Shown: piece by piece, positions 48,495 through 58,835 of the stretch
Numbering within the stretch: the stretch's first letter is position 1
Layout of the letters: every line of letters starts with the position of its first letter
Assembly: GCF_000235365.1 (NCBI RefSeq)
Contig: NC_016449.1
Coordinates: 310,001-374,000, forward strand
Length of the DNA stretch: 64,000 bases
From: Eremothecium cymbalariae DBVPG#7215
Lineage: Eukaryota; Ascomycota; Saccharomycetes; Saccharomycetales; Saccharomycetaceae
Direction of reading: 5' to 3'
The notes under the pieces: generated by a model
The model's input: the letters and a program-made list of their open reading frames with translations, nothing else
Database searches by the model: none
Told to the model about the DNA's origin: nothing
Made by a program: the position numbers and the translations under genes

Positions 48495-49967
48495 ATGCTA
48501 CATGTATTTAGGAAATCCTTTGGAGTGAGTTGTAGGCGGTTGCCATATGTTTTTGGGGAGTTGAACCAGTTGGCATCGATTCCACGCAGAACATTTGTTA
48601 CCTCAGGTGCAGTATTCGATGAGCCAAAGGATACTAAAGCAAAAGAAAAGCAGCCAAATAACCAGCACCAACAGGCTCAGTCAATTTTGAACGATGATAT
48701 GTTGGCTAGAGCAGGTGTTGAAGTTGAAGGAAGTAAGGAATTTGGAAAGCAATGGACAAGCGGTAGCGAAAGCGAGACTACTTCTGGAGAGACGGTTAGT
48801 GGTAGTGGAAAGAAAAGGAGACATAGAAAGACATCTACGGAAGTCAAGCGAGAGAAGTATGCCAATTTGTTTTATATATTTTCATTTGCTGGTTTACTAG
48901 GCACTGGGCTGTATATGGCTAGAGACTGGGAAGCGGAGGAGCCTGAAGATCTAAAGAAAGGAGTTGGTAATGGTTACACACCGTCGTTGATGTACCAAAG
49001 ATTTAAGTCACGTTTTGATTCGATATTTACATTCTTTCAAGAACCTCCATTTCCAGATTTATTGCCACCTCCACCACCTCCGCCATACCAAAGACCTTTG
49101 ACTCTAGTTTTGCCACTAGAGGATTTCTTGATTCACTCCGAATGGAGCCAGAAGAATGGGTGGAGGACCGCTAAAAGGCCTGGCGCAGACTACTTTTTGG
49201 GTTATCTATCTCAATATTACGAAATTGTGTTGTTCTCGTCTAATTACATGATGCACTCTGAAAAAATTGCTGAAAAGTTGGACCCTATCCACGCGTTTAT
49301 CACGTACAATCTATTCAAGGAACATTGTGTCTACAAGGATGGTATCCATATCAAGGATTTATCCCACCTAAATCGTGATTTAGGCAAGACTATTATAATC
49401 GATACAGACGCCAACGCTTTCAAATTGCAACCTGAAAATGCAATTCATGCTGAGCCCTGGGATGGTAAGGCAGATCATGAATTATTAACGTATATTCCAT
49501 TTTTGGAATACCTTGTTACTCAACCAACAGAAGATATCAGACCCATTTTGAACAGTTTTAGTGATAGAAAGAATATTCCACTGGAATTTTCTAAACGTGT
49601 GGACAAGCTAAGAGATAAATTTAATAAAGAACAGAGTAATAGGGCGAATGAAGGATGGCTATTGAAGTTGTTAGGTATTGGTATTACAAGCAAACAGTCT
49701 AAGTTCCCATTGGATCTCATCAGAGATGAAGGAGAGAAAAATTATGTTCGTTTTATGAAGATAGTCGAGGAGGAAAAGGAAAAACTGAAGCTACAGCAAG
49801 AGAAGATGGGTGCTGCCACATTTACCCTAAAGGATTACGTTGAAGGAAACATTCCTTCTCCAGAGGAGCAAATGAAAATTCAGTTAGAGAAGCAGAAGGA
49901 ATTCGAAGAAATGTATGAGCGTGAAAAATTGAAGAAGAAGCAGCAGCAGCAGCAGCAGCAGGTGTAG
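48495..49967 (+). CDS. TIM50: Tim50, TIM23 presequence receptor
   Basis: 490 residues (S. cerevisiae 476). A basic mitochondrial presequence (about 1-45) precedes a matrix-side segment with Glu/Ser-rich sequence, one membrane helix ([17 protein letters not shown], about 126-142) and a large intermembrane-space domain. That domain has the FCP1/HAD-like fold, but its phosphatase signature is degenerate (LPLEDFL in place of DXDXT). The poly-Pro stretch ([11 protein letters not shown]) precedes it. The C-terminus ends in a short Gln run coded by CAG repeats (49941-49963). Tim50 takes presequences from TOM and passes them to Tim23. Position matches YPL063W. Confidence 0.97.
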   Translation: MLHVFRKSFGVSCRRLPYVFGELNQLASIPRRTFVTSGAVFDEPKDTKAKEKQPNNQHQQAQSILNDDMLARAGVEVEGSKEFGKQWTSGSESETTSGETVSGSGKKRRHRKTSTEVKREKYANLFYIFSFAGLLGTGLYMARDWEAEEPEDLKKGVGNGYTPSLMYQRFKSRFDSIFTFFQEPPFPDLLPPPPPPPYQRPLTLVLPLEDFLIHSEWSQKNGWRTAKRPGADYFLGYLSQYYEIVLFSSNYMMHSEKIAEKLDPIHAFITYNLFKEHCVYKDGIHIKDLSHLNRDLGKTIIIDTDANAFKLQPENAIHAEPWDGKADHELLTYIPFLEYLVTQPTEDIRPILNSFSDRKNIPLEFSKRVDKLRDKFNKEQSNRANEGWLLKLLGIGITSKQSKFPLDLIRDEGEKNYVRFMKIVEEEKEKLKLQQEKMGAATFTLKDYVEGNIPSPEEQMKIQLEKQKEFEEMYEREKLKKKQQQQQQQV

Positions 49968-50672
49968 TAGCAGCAATCAATCAAACACTCACTGACTTCA
50001 CAGTTCTTGCCCCAATTTTAGTTTAAATTTGGGTAAAGAAAAGGGGAGAGAGGAAACTTACTCTCATCTGCCATTCCGTCTCCCGTTTTAGTACGTAACA
50101 TATAATGTAATGTAAATAGATTCAAACACGCTTAGTATTTTTACCTCACGAGAAACCTCTGAAATTACAATCGTACATACACCTCCAATCTATCAATCTG
50201 TCCGCTCTCCTGTAGTTTTGCCTTTATATCACCGGACGGCACAATGAAGCCTCACACTATATATTGAGGCTTAGTTTCTAACACATCCTTACCCACTTGT
50301 GACTACGCACTCGGTAATACATCCGCCAAGCAAATGGGTGTCGTTAATCCAAACAGGCAGAAACGCTTCGCCAAGTCAGAGGCTGACTAAACTAACTGCC
50401 ACACTCCAATAAAATGGTATAATATTGACAGCTTCTTTTCTCCGAGTTCCCCACAGTTATAAATCAAGCGTTCACATATTTAAAGAATCTCATCTAGGAA
50501 AAAGATCAAACGAATTATTACGGTGCATATCGGAGGATCAGCAGTAATAGTTAATACAACAGCTGAAGGTATTTGCATATTTTTCGCACTTGAATTAGAC
50601 ATTGAATTTGGCTAAGGTTCTGGTATATCCTGTGTGAGAGTAGAGAGTATCTTTTTGTCAGAACTAAGGTAC
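49968..50672. other. Intergenic region TIM50-COS111
   Basis: 705 bases between two genes on the same strand. The only notable feature is a run of short A/T and C-rich tracts. No ORF of note, no tRNA B-box, and no clear factor site. Confidence 0.4.
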
Positions 50673-53033
50673 ATGAATGAAGACATGGCCTTACGGAGGG
50701 ATATTAATATTGTTAATACAGACTATTCTAGATATGGGACTTCAATCTTTGAAACATTATATTCGGATGATAAGAAGCTGAAAGGTGCTATACCGTCCTT
50801 TTCTAAGCATAACACTAGTACTACTGTGTTATCCAACGGCTACTTCAACGGTAAAGATACTAGGAATCGTGTCCTGAGGAGTTATCGTTCACTGCTTGAT
50901 AACTGCAGTTCGCCCTCTAAAGCAAAGAGGGTCATTAACAAGATTCATGATCATGCTTCTTGTGAATCACTGTCTCTTTTTTATTCCAAAAGTATACATT
51001 CTTTCCTTTCAAGGGAACTTGTAATTCATGGTGCCAAGGATGGTACAATTTCAAAAGAACTTAGGCCTTATCTGGATATAAATGCATTGCCTATTGAGAT
51101 CTTAACTATAATACTTCGAAACTTGCAGCATTCTGATAATCCTAATGATTACAAGAGTTTGATAAAATTGTTGTATGTTTCCAAGAAGTTTTATCTGGCG
51201 GCTAAGGTTTTAGTTTATGAAAGCCCTCAGTTTACTTCTTCATATAGGGTTGGTCAATTTGTGACATCGATTAGATTAAATCCCGAAAGTGCTAAGTTAG
51301 TTAAGCAATTGGATCTTAGTCAACTTCGTAATGGATTAATTGAAGATGATTGCCAAAAAACCGAAATCATTACGCAGCCAAGCAATAGGCTTGCCGAACG
51401 TCGGACTTCTAATGTCGATTTACGTGAGGTAGTTGAAAGCGATGCACCACTTCCAGATGTGGCGCTTGCAACATGGAGGGATTGGCGGCTTCGTTTTGAT
51501 CCTTTGTACAGCTCACCGATTTTGAATAGTTACAATTTGAAAAGGATTCGGTATTCAAACACTGGTATTGGACCCACAACTTCTATTGGAACAAGTGGCC
51601 AGAGAAAAACAAGGCGTTCATATTATTCAATCTCTTCAACTATCAGCTCATCGTTGCATCCAAGGTCCCATTCTCTTACATCTTTTAATGATAAATCAAC
51701 AACTATACGTAAGAGGGTTAAAGACATTCGCTGGATAACATCACTTTTTGGTTTACCCAAAACGAAAAAGCACTTGGGATCTCGTCATAAAACCATTAAG
51801 AGATGTAGAGAGCAAAATGATGGTAATTTAACAGTTAAGGCTATCAGAGCTGCTTCGCAGCATGTCCATCAATCAGAAACGCAAAAGTCCGATACTCAGC
51901 GACACCCTCATGCTAATAAATTCCTCTTAAAATACACGGTATACAAAGACATCCCTATTGGTTACCTTTTACATATTATTGATCATTGTTCAAGTCTACA
52001 CACCTTAAATATTTCGAATTTAAGCATTTCAACTGACTTTGAGATAGAAACCAAGGAGAAAAGCAATCCTATCAATTCATTGATACTTGAAGATAATCAC
52101 CAGGAGGGAAGTAAAGAACTTTCTGAAGGAAAAGTGGGTCGCAAACTTCAAGTAGTTTATCTTTCTGATTCTGATAAGTCGTATGAATTTTACATTGCCC
52201 AGTCAAACTCGGAAAAATTACATGTACCAAGCACGTTCTCTCACCAGAACTCTCACCGTATACTATATCCCAACTTCCCAAGACCAATAGATGCTAGCAC
52301 CAAATTTCGCACAGAAACAAACAGAAGTCAAAATAGATGCATATCTTACAGCTTGAGGCGCCTTTCAGAACATGATATATTTAACAGACTCTGCAAATTA
52401 CGGTCCCTCCGTCATTTAGAAGTCAATGGCGTGAGTTGGTGTTCTTCGGAACATATAAAGCAGGTACTGATTCACAATTATTTATCGGAGAATTACCTCC
52501 TTCACGCAAGTTTTAAGGGTACTGGACTAGTACGCGATGCTCCATGGTCCTCTGCCGGCTCAATTCGTAGCCTTGTGGCTCTTCTAGTTCTCTCTGATCT
52601 TGCGAAGAGGGACGATTTCGAGATAGAGAATCTATTTAACGTTCGCACTAATTTCTTAAATTATGGTGGTCCATTAGCACACCCTGATATGCTAGAAGCT
52701 AGTAATTCCTTCTATCTTTCTTCTGCAATAACAACTCTTACGTCGAATGGCTATCCTGCTTTCAAATTATGCATAATGAAATCTGCGCATTTTTCTGTGG
52801 AAATAGGCCGTTGCAACGACGCCGTGCCTATGTCTGCATCAGATTCAAAAGGGTTTGCCCTTGGCATAAAGATCTACCTTGGTACGTTACAAAATGATCA
52901 TCAGCATTTCGAATCCCTTTCTAAACTTCATACTTTATGTTCTCAGCTGCTCGAGCGTGTCAATAGACTTCATGAAGGGCACAGACGTCGCCACATTGGA
53001 GAACATTATCAGATATCTTTCTTACCACTGTGA
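50673..53033 (+). CDS. COS111: Cos111-like F-box/leucine-rich protein
   Basis: 786 residues from ATG 50673; thirteen upstream codons are open, starting at GTG. An F-box-like helix pair begins near residue 138 (NALPIEILTIILRNLQ, then LIKLLYVSKKFYLAAKVLVY). Two leucine-rich segments (LHTLNISNLSIS, about 448; LCKLRSLRHLEVNGVSW, about 572) are separated by Ser/Arg-rich disordered sequence. This layout would suit a substrate adaptor of an SCF ubiquitin ligase, but that is inference. The gene follows MCM7 in the inferred order, as COS111 (YBR203W, 924 residues, named for a ciclopirox-olamine phenotype) follows MCM7 in S. cerevisiae. The name rests mostly on synteny. Confidence 0.68.
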   Translation: MNEDMALRRDINIVNTDYSRYGTSIFETLYSDDKKLKGAIPSFSKHNTSTTVLSNGYFNGKDTRNRVLRSYRSLLDNCSSPSKAKRVINKIHDHASCESLSLFYSKSIHSFLSRELVIHGAKDGTISKELRPYLDINALPIEILTIILRNLQHSDNPNDYKSLIKLLYVSKKFYLAAKVLVYESPQFTSSYRVGQFVTSIRLNPESAKLVKQLDLSQLRNGLIEDDCQKTEIITQPSNRLAERRTSNVDLREVVESDAPLPDVALATWRDWRLRFDPLYSSPILNSYNLKRIRYSNTGIGPTTSIGTSGQRKTRRSYYSISSTISSSLHPRSHSLTSFNDKSTTIRKRVKDIRWITSLFGLPKTKKHLGSRHKTIKRCREQNDGNLTVKAIRAASQHVHQSETQKSDTQRHPHANKFLLKYTVYKDIPIGYLLHIIDHCSSLHTLNISNLSISTDFEIETKEKSNPINSLILEDNHQEGSKELSEGKVGRKLQVVYLSDSDKSYEFYIAQSNSEKLHVPSTFSHQNSHRILYPNFPRPIDASTKFRTETNRSQNRCISYSLRRLSEHDIFNRLCKLRSLRHLEVNGVSWCSSEHIKQVLIHNYLSENYLLHASFKGTGLVRDAPWSSAGSIRSLVALLVLSDLAKRDDFEIENLFNVRTNFLNYGGPLAHPDMLEASNSFYLSSAITTLTSNGYPAFKLCIMKSAHFSVEIGRCNDAVPMSASDSKGFALGIKIYLGTLQNDHQHFESLSKLHTLCSQLLERVNRLHEGHRRRHIGEHYQISFLPL

Positions 53034-53478
53034 AAGGGAATATCCCTCGATATACTCGAGAAAGGTGGTAAAATATGCTGTTACATATTGCAAATAAGTT
53101 CTGTAATTTGATATTAAAAATTATATTTTAAGCTATAAGTCTACTTCAACTTAAAACTGGATCTATTAAAAATATAGGAATGAACATGAATGGCTATAAC
53201 GAAATTTAATTATGCTATTGAGAAAATATTAATCTGAAGATATATATCTAATACTTTTATAGTTTCATTTTTTAGAGTTTCCATTATATTATGGCAAGTA
53301 AATATCGATTTGAATTACCGGTTTACCTAAATGCTTTGCTAAAAATCATACAAAGGAAAACCTCTGTATCTAATGCTATAGTTATTTGTCAAGGCTTCAA
53401 TATGTATCTAATCCAATTCCTTCTAGTAATTACTGAGAAGAAGCATACAAGAATAATATTGGTTACATATTGCTGCCT
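53034..53478. other. Convergent 3' region COS111 / LDH1
   Basis: 445 bases, very AT-rich. A 63-codon ORF (53291-53482 +) ends inside the LDH1 stop region and has no recognisable feature. Probably terminators only. Confidence 0.45.
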
Positions 53479-56400
53479 TTAATTTTGACGTAAGATCTTA
53501 TAGACCTCCCACAATGCTTCTGCTGCACCATCATAAAATAAGTTATGACCAGTGTTAACAACAATTCTAAAGGTGTATTCAGGATAGTGAGTAGAATTGG
53601 CCGGCGTAACTCTATCCTCGCTTCCCACTAGTACATGACCTTTACAATCACCTCCCAAATTTGGTGGACCGTTGACTAGATCTTGCCAGCCTAAAACATA
53701 CTCAGTAATAGACTTCGTTGACACTGCCACACCATCATAAAACTGCGTTAATTTTCTATACCTGTTACCCAAATTAGAGAAAAATAATTTAATCCCTGAG
53801 CTATTCAATCCTTTGGTCTGGTCAAAATTGGTTCTCAAAAATTTGAGTAAAAGAATCACAAAGGGTTTTATAAAGGACAACGATATGTGTAAGTATGGTT
53901 CTAGTAAATCCAATTTGGATTTAAAGGTCCTGGGGGGTGGTGGGGATAAAAGAATCATTTTATCCGCGTTTAAATTGTTAATACCATAGCGGAAAACCAA
54001 GTGTAATATCAAAATGCAACCCATAGAATGTCCGTAGAAGCGTATTTTAACACCTGGGTGGGTGTTAAGAACCATTACATCTAGTACTTCTTTAACAGTA
54101 TCAACAACTTCCATCATTGGGTACCCATCACGCCAATGGTCACTCTCACCGAAGCCAGGTAAATCAAAAGCCAAGTATTTTTCGTCAAGGATATCTAACA
54201 TATATAATAGTGGTTCAAAATGTTTGATATTACCCCCTAGACCATGAACCATGAAGTTGACGATTTCTATTTCAGGCTCCTTTATATTATTATCTGCCTG
54301 GGCTCCAGGCTGCGGTCCTGAGTCGGGTCCAGGCTGCGGTCCTGGATGCGGCCCTGGCTGAGCTTTTGGTTTTAACTTCAATTTCTTTGGGTGTGCTCGT
54401 TTCGAATTTGAATTTAACAGATCGGCTACTGACGTCCGTTTAAATAGTGGTAGAATATCTTTATCCGTTTTTGTTTTTTCAGAATTATGCTTCTTCTTTG
54501 CCACTTTAGCTACTTTTGGAAGTAACGGCTTATTCTCATTGGTACCCTGAATATCAGCTTCGTCGACTTCTTGTAGATGAGATTTTATAATTTCCTCTGC
54601 ATCATACGCTTCAGATAGTAAGGAATTATTTTCAACTTTACCAGAAGTTGTTTCCAAGTTCTGTTTTAATATAGTACCCATGTCTTGCTGGAATAAAGGT
54701 GTTTTCTCTGTTTCTGAACTAGGGTCATCACCCCGTTCCACAACATCAGTATACAATTTAGATATACTTTCACGGTCTAATTTCAGGTCCTTTTTGAAAT
54801 CTGCAACCTCTGCATCCTCAGTATCAATTTCATCCAGGTTGTTAATACTTTTATCTTTAACTTCATAGGTCCGTGATTGCTCTAGAAAGCCTTTCAAGTA
54901 CCCTTTCAGGCTACCATCCAGTTTGTTTTCTAAGTCAAGACTTTCCTCTTGAACCTGATGACCCGACTGAGATTCAATAGCATGATCGCAGTCAGATTTC
55001 AAGCTATTTTTGGATGATTCCGCTGCTCCCAAATGTTCCAATTTGGTCTCAGAACCATTTATCCCACCAACAGAGTTAATTTCTATAATTTGTCCTGATT
55101 GGGTTTGATTACCATTGATCTCACCTTCGGTTGTAAGAGTGTATTCCTTATCGAGTTCGATGGCCTTTCCCGAAGATAAATCATTAATGGGTTTATCCAA
55201 AGCAGTAGTAGTATCAAACACCGCTGAACCCACATAAGGCTCGGCTTCGGCAATGGCGTCTGCAATGGCATCTGCAATGGCATCCGCTATTGCATCTTCA
55301 TCTGTTTCTAGAAATGATTCTTTTTCTGGATCTGCTGTTGGATTCTCACCAGAAATCCTTATTTTTGTGGTTTCGACTCCTCCAATTGCGTCCGCAATTG
55401 CATCCGCAATGGTTCCAGTATCTTCATTTTCAAAATATCCTTTTTTCCCTTTGTTGATGCTTGGACCTCTCGAGGCTCTAACAATAGGTTCTAGTTGGCG
55501 CTCTATAATTCCTTCATTACTTTTAGCCCTTCCTGCACTCGCTAAAGCCCTTTTTGGAGTTGATTTTACGCTGATTGGTTTTTCTGCTTTTGATGCTGTG
55601 CTTGGTCTCTTCACTCTTTCTTTAGTACGCTCTGAAATGGAACTATGCCTACTACACGAATCTCTCGATCTGGGTCTCAGGTAAGGCTTTTCAGAATATA
55701 GGCCAGATTTACTTGAACCGGAAGGTTTTTCTGAATACAACCCAGACTTATTTGATGTAATTGACTTTAACGACTTCAACGAATTTAATGACTTCAGAGA
55801 TGCAGACTTTAATGATGCAGACTTTAATGATGCAGACTTTAATGATACTGACTTTAATGATGCTGACTTTAATGATGACTGTAAGGATAAGGATTGCACA
55901 GATTCTACCTCCACTAGTGAACTTGACTTCCCTGAGTGAACTACTGACTTTCCAGAGCTGGTAGTCCGTAGTCTGGGGCGTAACCCAGGCTCTTCGGAAG
56001 TTTTGGCAGCTGCAGAAGGTGACTCAATTAACACGTCAGTTTTTACTGATGAAGCAGACTGCTCGCAATACAATTCAGTAGAAGCTGTATTAGTGTTATA
56101 ATCAGAAATAGTTTTGGCTGTTGGTAATTCAGAGTTTAGGTGCGATTTGGCAGTTAAGTATTCAGAGGGTGCCACAGATTTATTGGTTGTCAATTCAGAA
56201 CATTGCGCCGATCTGGCCGTCCTCTGAGCAGAATCAAAGTTTGCATGTGCTGTTTCAAATTCTGAATCATTGATTGATCTATCAAAAGTGAGTTCCGAAC
56301 CTTGAATAGAGGAAGCCGTCTTTGGTGTTGAATTTATGTTAATATTCGTGCTCACAAACATTGAGTCTGACACCGATTTTTCACTTACCAATTCGGAAGA

Positions 56401-58491
56401 CATTGTGTTACCTGTTCTCAGTGCGGAAGACCGTTCAGAATTTAAGGCTGAAAAATAATCTAATGCACCAGTAACAGGTCCAGAATCTCTAGAGTAAGGT
56501 ACAGAGCCATCTGGATTTTCTGTCGACTTTTCTGTTGACTTTTGTGAATATAGTTCAGACTCAGTGGACTCATGGCAACTTTCTGATAGAGCTGATTTAG
56601 TAGGCGCGTCAGATCTGTCTATAGAATTGGATGATTCCTTATCATGATTAGAAGAGTCTGAATTGTTGGACTTGGAAGAGTTTGTTGAAGTTGCTGACTT
56701 TTCCGTCAAACTGGATTTAGTAGACTTGGTCTCCTTACTAGACAGAGAGGATTCATCTGAATAACCTTCCGGAGTGCTTTCCAAGTGCTCTGAATCAGTT
56801 ACTGTGGTCGATCTTGCAACATATATAGTTGATTTGCTTGACAAAGAAGACCTTTCAGATTGTTCATCAGATGTGATAGTGCGCCTTTGAGTGTTCGATG
56901 ATGTATCAGAGGATGAATTTCCCGAATACATGTTAGCATTCAGCCTTGCATTACCAGTAGATGTATTTGAAGTATTGTCAGAGTATAGATCTGAAGTGCT
57001 GGTAGATTTATTTGAAGAAGTGTTATCTGAATATAAGTCTGATGATGATGCGGTAAATTTTGCAGTATTAGTGGATTTGTTCGATGAAGTATTATCTGAG
57101 TATAGATCCGATGATATGTTCGTCAACTTTGCAGTACTTGTAGATTTGCATAATGAAGATCTTTCAGAATATAAATCTGATGTAGCAGTTACCTTTGCAA
57201 CACTAGATGTGATAGAGGATTGTTCCGAAAAAGTGCTGGATGCATTATATGGTTTTACAGTGCTATTTGATTTAATTGAGGACGATTTGGCTGAGCGTAG
57301 TTCCGATGCAGTTGAAAGAGTTGTTTTGCTGGTAGAGTTTTGAGAATCTGAACAAGTAGACTTGGATGCTTTTGTAGACCTTGCTGATGTGGAAGAATCT
57401 AGAGAACTTGACTTAGTGGACTTCTCGGATTTCTTGGACTTGTCAGATTTCTTGGACTTGTCAGACTTCGTTGATTTATCCGACTTAATTGATTTATCCG
57501 ATTTAGTGGATTTTTCTGATTTAGTGGATTTTTCTGATTTAGTGGATTTCTCTGATTTGATGGACTTGTCAGATTTAGAGGACTTCTCTGATTTCGTGGA
57601 CTTCTCTGACTTCGTGGACTTCTGCGATTTGGCAGACTTACTCGAGTTCTCTGGCTTGTCCGACTTTTCAGTCTTCTCAGAGTTGTTGGATTGGGGTTCA
57701 TTTGCAGAAGCTGTTGAAGAGATTCCGTCCCCGAGAGGTTTTGAAGTTGAGTTCTGTGAGACGTCTCGGGGCTCTGAAGACATATGGGAACTTGGGGATA
57801 ACTTCAAAGACGTCATCTCAGTACTTCTTATCAAGCCAACTGGCCAATTTGATGCCGTGCTTGGTTCACGCGGAGAAAATGTTGGGGACTTGTCAAGAAA
57901 TACAACAGATTCCACAGATCTTATCCCAGAGTCTACAGTAAACTTCGCAGAGTTAAATTCATCTGAGACTACTTCAGAACCAACATTTGAGTTTTCACGT
58001 GCCACTGTATCGCCTGTAGACCGTTTACTAAAATCTTCCACTTCTGTTTCGTCAAAGAATCCCTCCGATGTATCCCCCCCATCCTCTGTGCACTCTGAAT
58101 CTGAATCTGAATCTGAATCCGAACCTGTATCAGAATCCGAACCCTTATCATCATTTTTTAATCCTTCAGTATTTCTCAAGCCCAGATGACCTGCAAACTT
58201 GTCCCCATTATCATTACTCTTGCCTTGCCGCTGTAAAGGCCCGCAGCGCTTATTATCACCACTCTCGCCAAGGTTATGAATAGTCCTCACTTTCCCTCGA
58301 GATAGATGAACAAACTCAACATGCTCCAGTAAAAACCGACTTGTGAAGTCGTTGGGGTTATTTCTTAAGTTTTTAGCTAGAGTTGGCTCGTCTTTGTACT
58401 CGATCTCTATTTCTTGAATCGTCTTCCCTGAAAGTGGTGGCAAAGGCTCTGCAGCTTCTCTGATGATTGCCTCAATATCTTTAACACCCAT
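53479..58491 (-). CDS. LDH1: Ldh1-type lipid-droplet serine hydrolase with a ~1,300-residue repeat insertion
   Basis: 1,670 residues without a stop; S. cerevisiae Ldh1 (YBR204C) has 375. Residues 1-80 match the Ldh1 N-terminus (EPLPPLSGKTIQEIE, then GKVRTIHNLGE). Residues about 1,405-1,670 match the hydrolase core: oxyanion NFMVHGLGGN, nucleophile GHSMG, acid GSEDRVTP, histidine NTGHNLF. In S. cerevisiae these parts are contiguous. Between them lie about 1,320 disordered residues, mostly Ser, Lys, Thr, Glu and Asp, with several repeat families (listed separately). The core keeps the full Ser-Asp-His triad, so lipase/esterase activity is likely. The peroxisomal SKL end of S. cerevisiae Ldh1 is missing (ends ILRQN). 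Position between COS111 and KTR3 agrees with YBR204C. I saw no intron signals at the insert borders. Confidence 0.88.
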   Translation of the reverse strand: MGVKDIEAIIREAAEPLPPLSGKTIQEIEIEYKDEPTLAKNLRNNPNDFTSRFLLEHVEFVHLSRGKVRTIHNLGESGDNKRCGPLQRQGKSNDNGDKFAGHLGLRNTEGLKNDDKGSDSDTGSDSDSDSDSECTEDGGDTSEGFFDETEVEDFSKRSTGDTVARENSNVGSEVVSDEFNSAKFTVDSGIRSVESVVFLDKSPTFSPREPSTASNWPVGLIRSTEMTSLKLSPSSHMSSEPRDVSQNSTSKPLGDGISSTASANEPQSNNSEKTEKSDKPENSSKSAKSQKSTKSEKSTKSEKSSKSDKSIKSEKSTKSEKSTKSEKSTKSDKSIKSDKSTKSDKSKKSDKSKKSEKSTKSSSLDSSTSARSTKASKSTCSDSQNSTSKTTLSTASELRSAKSSSIKSNSTVKPYNASSTFSEQSSITSSVAKVTATSDLYSERSSLCKSTSTAKLTNISSDLYSDNTSSNKSTNTAKFTASSSDLYSDNTSSNKSTSTSDLYSDNTSNTSTGNARLNANMYSGNSSSDTSSNTQRRTITSDEQSERSSLSSKSTIYVARSTTVTDSEHLESTPEGYSDESSLSSKETKSTKSSLTEKSATSTNSSKSNNSDSSNHDKESSNSIDRSDAPTKSALSESCHESTESELYSQKSTEKSTENPDGSVPYSRDSGPVTGALDYFSALNSERSSALRTGNTMSSELVSEKSVSDSMFVSTNININSTPKTASSIQGSELTFDRSINDSEFETAHANFDSAQRTARSAQCSELTTNKSVAPSEYLTAKSHLNSELPTAKTISDYNTNTASTELYCEQSASSVKTDVLIESPSAAAKTSEEPGLRPRLRTTSSGKSVVHSGKSSSLVEVESVQSLSLQSSLKSASLKSVSLKSASLKSASLKSASLKSLNSLKSLKSITSNKSGLYSEKPSGSSKSGLYSEKPYLRPRSRDSCSRHSSISERTKERVKRPSTASKAEKPISVKSTPKRALASAGRAKSNEGIIERQLEPIVRASRGPSINKGKKGYFENEDTGTIADAIADAIGGVETTKIRISGENPTADPEKESFLETDEDAIADAIADAIADAIAEAEPYVGSAVFDTTTALDKPINDLSSGKAIELDKEYTLTTEGEINGNQTQSGQIIEINSVGGINGSETKLEHLGAAESSKNSLKSDCDHAIESQSGHQVQEESLDLENKLDGSLKGYLKGFLEQSRTYEVKDKSINNLDEIDTEDAEVADFKKDLKLDRESISKLYTDVVERGDDPSSETEKTPLFQQDMGTILKQNLETTSGKVENNSLLSEAYDAEEIIKSHLQEVDEADIQGTNENKPLLPKVAKVAKKKHNSEKTKTDKDILPLFKRTSVADLLNSNSKRAHPKKLKLKPKAQPGPHPGPQPGPDSGPQPGAQADNNIKEPEIEIVNFMVHGLGGNIKHFEPLLYMLDILDEKYLAFDLPGFGESDHWRDGYPMMEVVDTVKEVLDVMVLNTHPGVKIRFYGHSMGCILILHLVFRYGINNLNADKMILLSPPPPRTFKSKLDLLEPYLHISLSFIKPFVILLLKFLRTNFDQTKGLNSSGIKLFFSNLGNRYRKLTQFYDGVAVSTKSITEYVLGWQDLVNGPPNLGGDCKGHVLVGSEDRVTPANSTHYPEYTFRIVVNTGHNLFYDGAAEALWEVYKILRQN
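54296..54363 (-). repeat. LDH1: Pro-Gly repeat of the LDH1 insert
   Basis: Short imperfect repeats coding for PGPHPGPQPGPDSGPQPG, close to the start of the hydrolase core. Confidence 0.7.
55248..55301 (-). repeat. LDH1: 12-base repeat coding DAIA in LDH1
   Basis: About four copies of a 12-base unit (GCAATGGCATCT on the plus strand) coding for DAIADAIADAIA. A shorter related copy lies near 55386-55420. Confidence 0.75.
55765..55880 (-). repeat. LDH1: 15-base repeat coding SLKSA in LDH1
   Basis: Tandem 15-base units (GACTTTAATGATGCA on the plus strand), at least five nearly identical copies, coding for SLKSASLKSVSLKSA. Flanked by diverged SLKSL copies. Confidence 0.8.
56930..57240 (-). repeat. 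LDH1: LYSDNTSSNKST repeat block in LDH1
   Basis: Four or more longer imperfect repeats of about 60-75 bases, coding for units with SDLYSDNTSSNKST and TAKFTASSSDLYS. They differ in length, as expected from unequal exchange. Confidence 0.7.
57410..57670 (-). repeat. LDH1: KSEKSTKS repeat block in LDH1
   Basis: About 260 bases of 9- to 24-base units coding for KSEKSTKSEKSTKSDKSIKS and similar. On the opposite strand the same DNA is an open frame reading DLSDLVDFSDL. That frame is a mirror effect of the repeats, not a gene. Confidence 0.8.
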
Positions 58492-58835
58492 TTTCGGCAG
58501 CTATTTAAATTCAAACCAAACTTCTACTGTTATTCTTGACTGCTTGGTACCTTGTATTACTATGAAGAATGCTCTACGGTAATTGTAGTCGGCTGACCGC
58601 CTTTTCTGAATAACAACCTACTCGCCTATAAGCAGTTAGCTGTCAAAGAAGCCCCCTGATAAAAGAAAAAACTCAGTGAGAGGAAAGTTTGTTGACATCA
58701 AACGTGTGCCCAAGATTTGGAGGTGTTCAAGGTGATTGTCGAATCTAGTTGTGTGTTTTGTCTTAGGTTTTCCGCAGTTGATCTGAACCAATATTGTAAA
58801 TTGAAAGTGTTTTTAGGACAGTTTAAGAATACACA
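58492..58835. promoter_or_regulatory. Divergent promoter LDH1 / esterase-like gene
   Basis: 344 bases, no ORF. Purine-rich stretch GATAAAAGAAAAAACTCAGTG near 58658-58678. No site clearly recognised. Confidence 0.35.

Noticed and set aside
57362..58189. 275-codon plus-strand ORF (DLSDLVDFSDL...)
   Set aside because: It is the mirror of the KSEKSTKS repeats of LDH1 on the other strand. The codons AAA/TCx repeated in one strand are open in the other, and there is no homology.
54270..58250. LDH1 insert as a 4 kb intron
   Set aside because: The frame is open throughout and no GTATGT/TACTAAC pair is present at the borders. Yeast introns are rarely over 1 kb.
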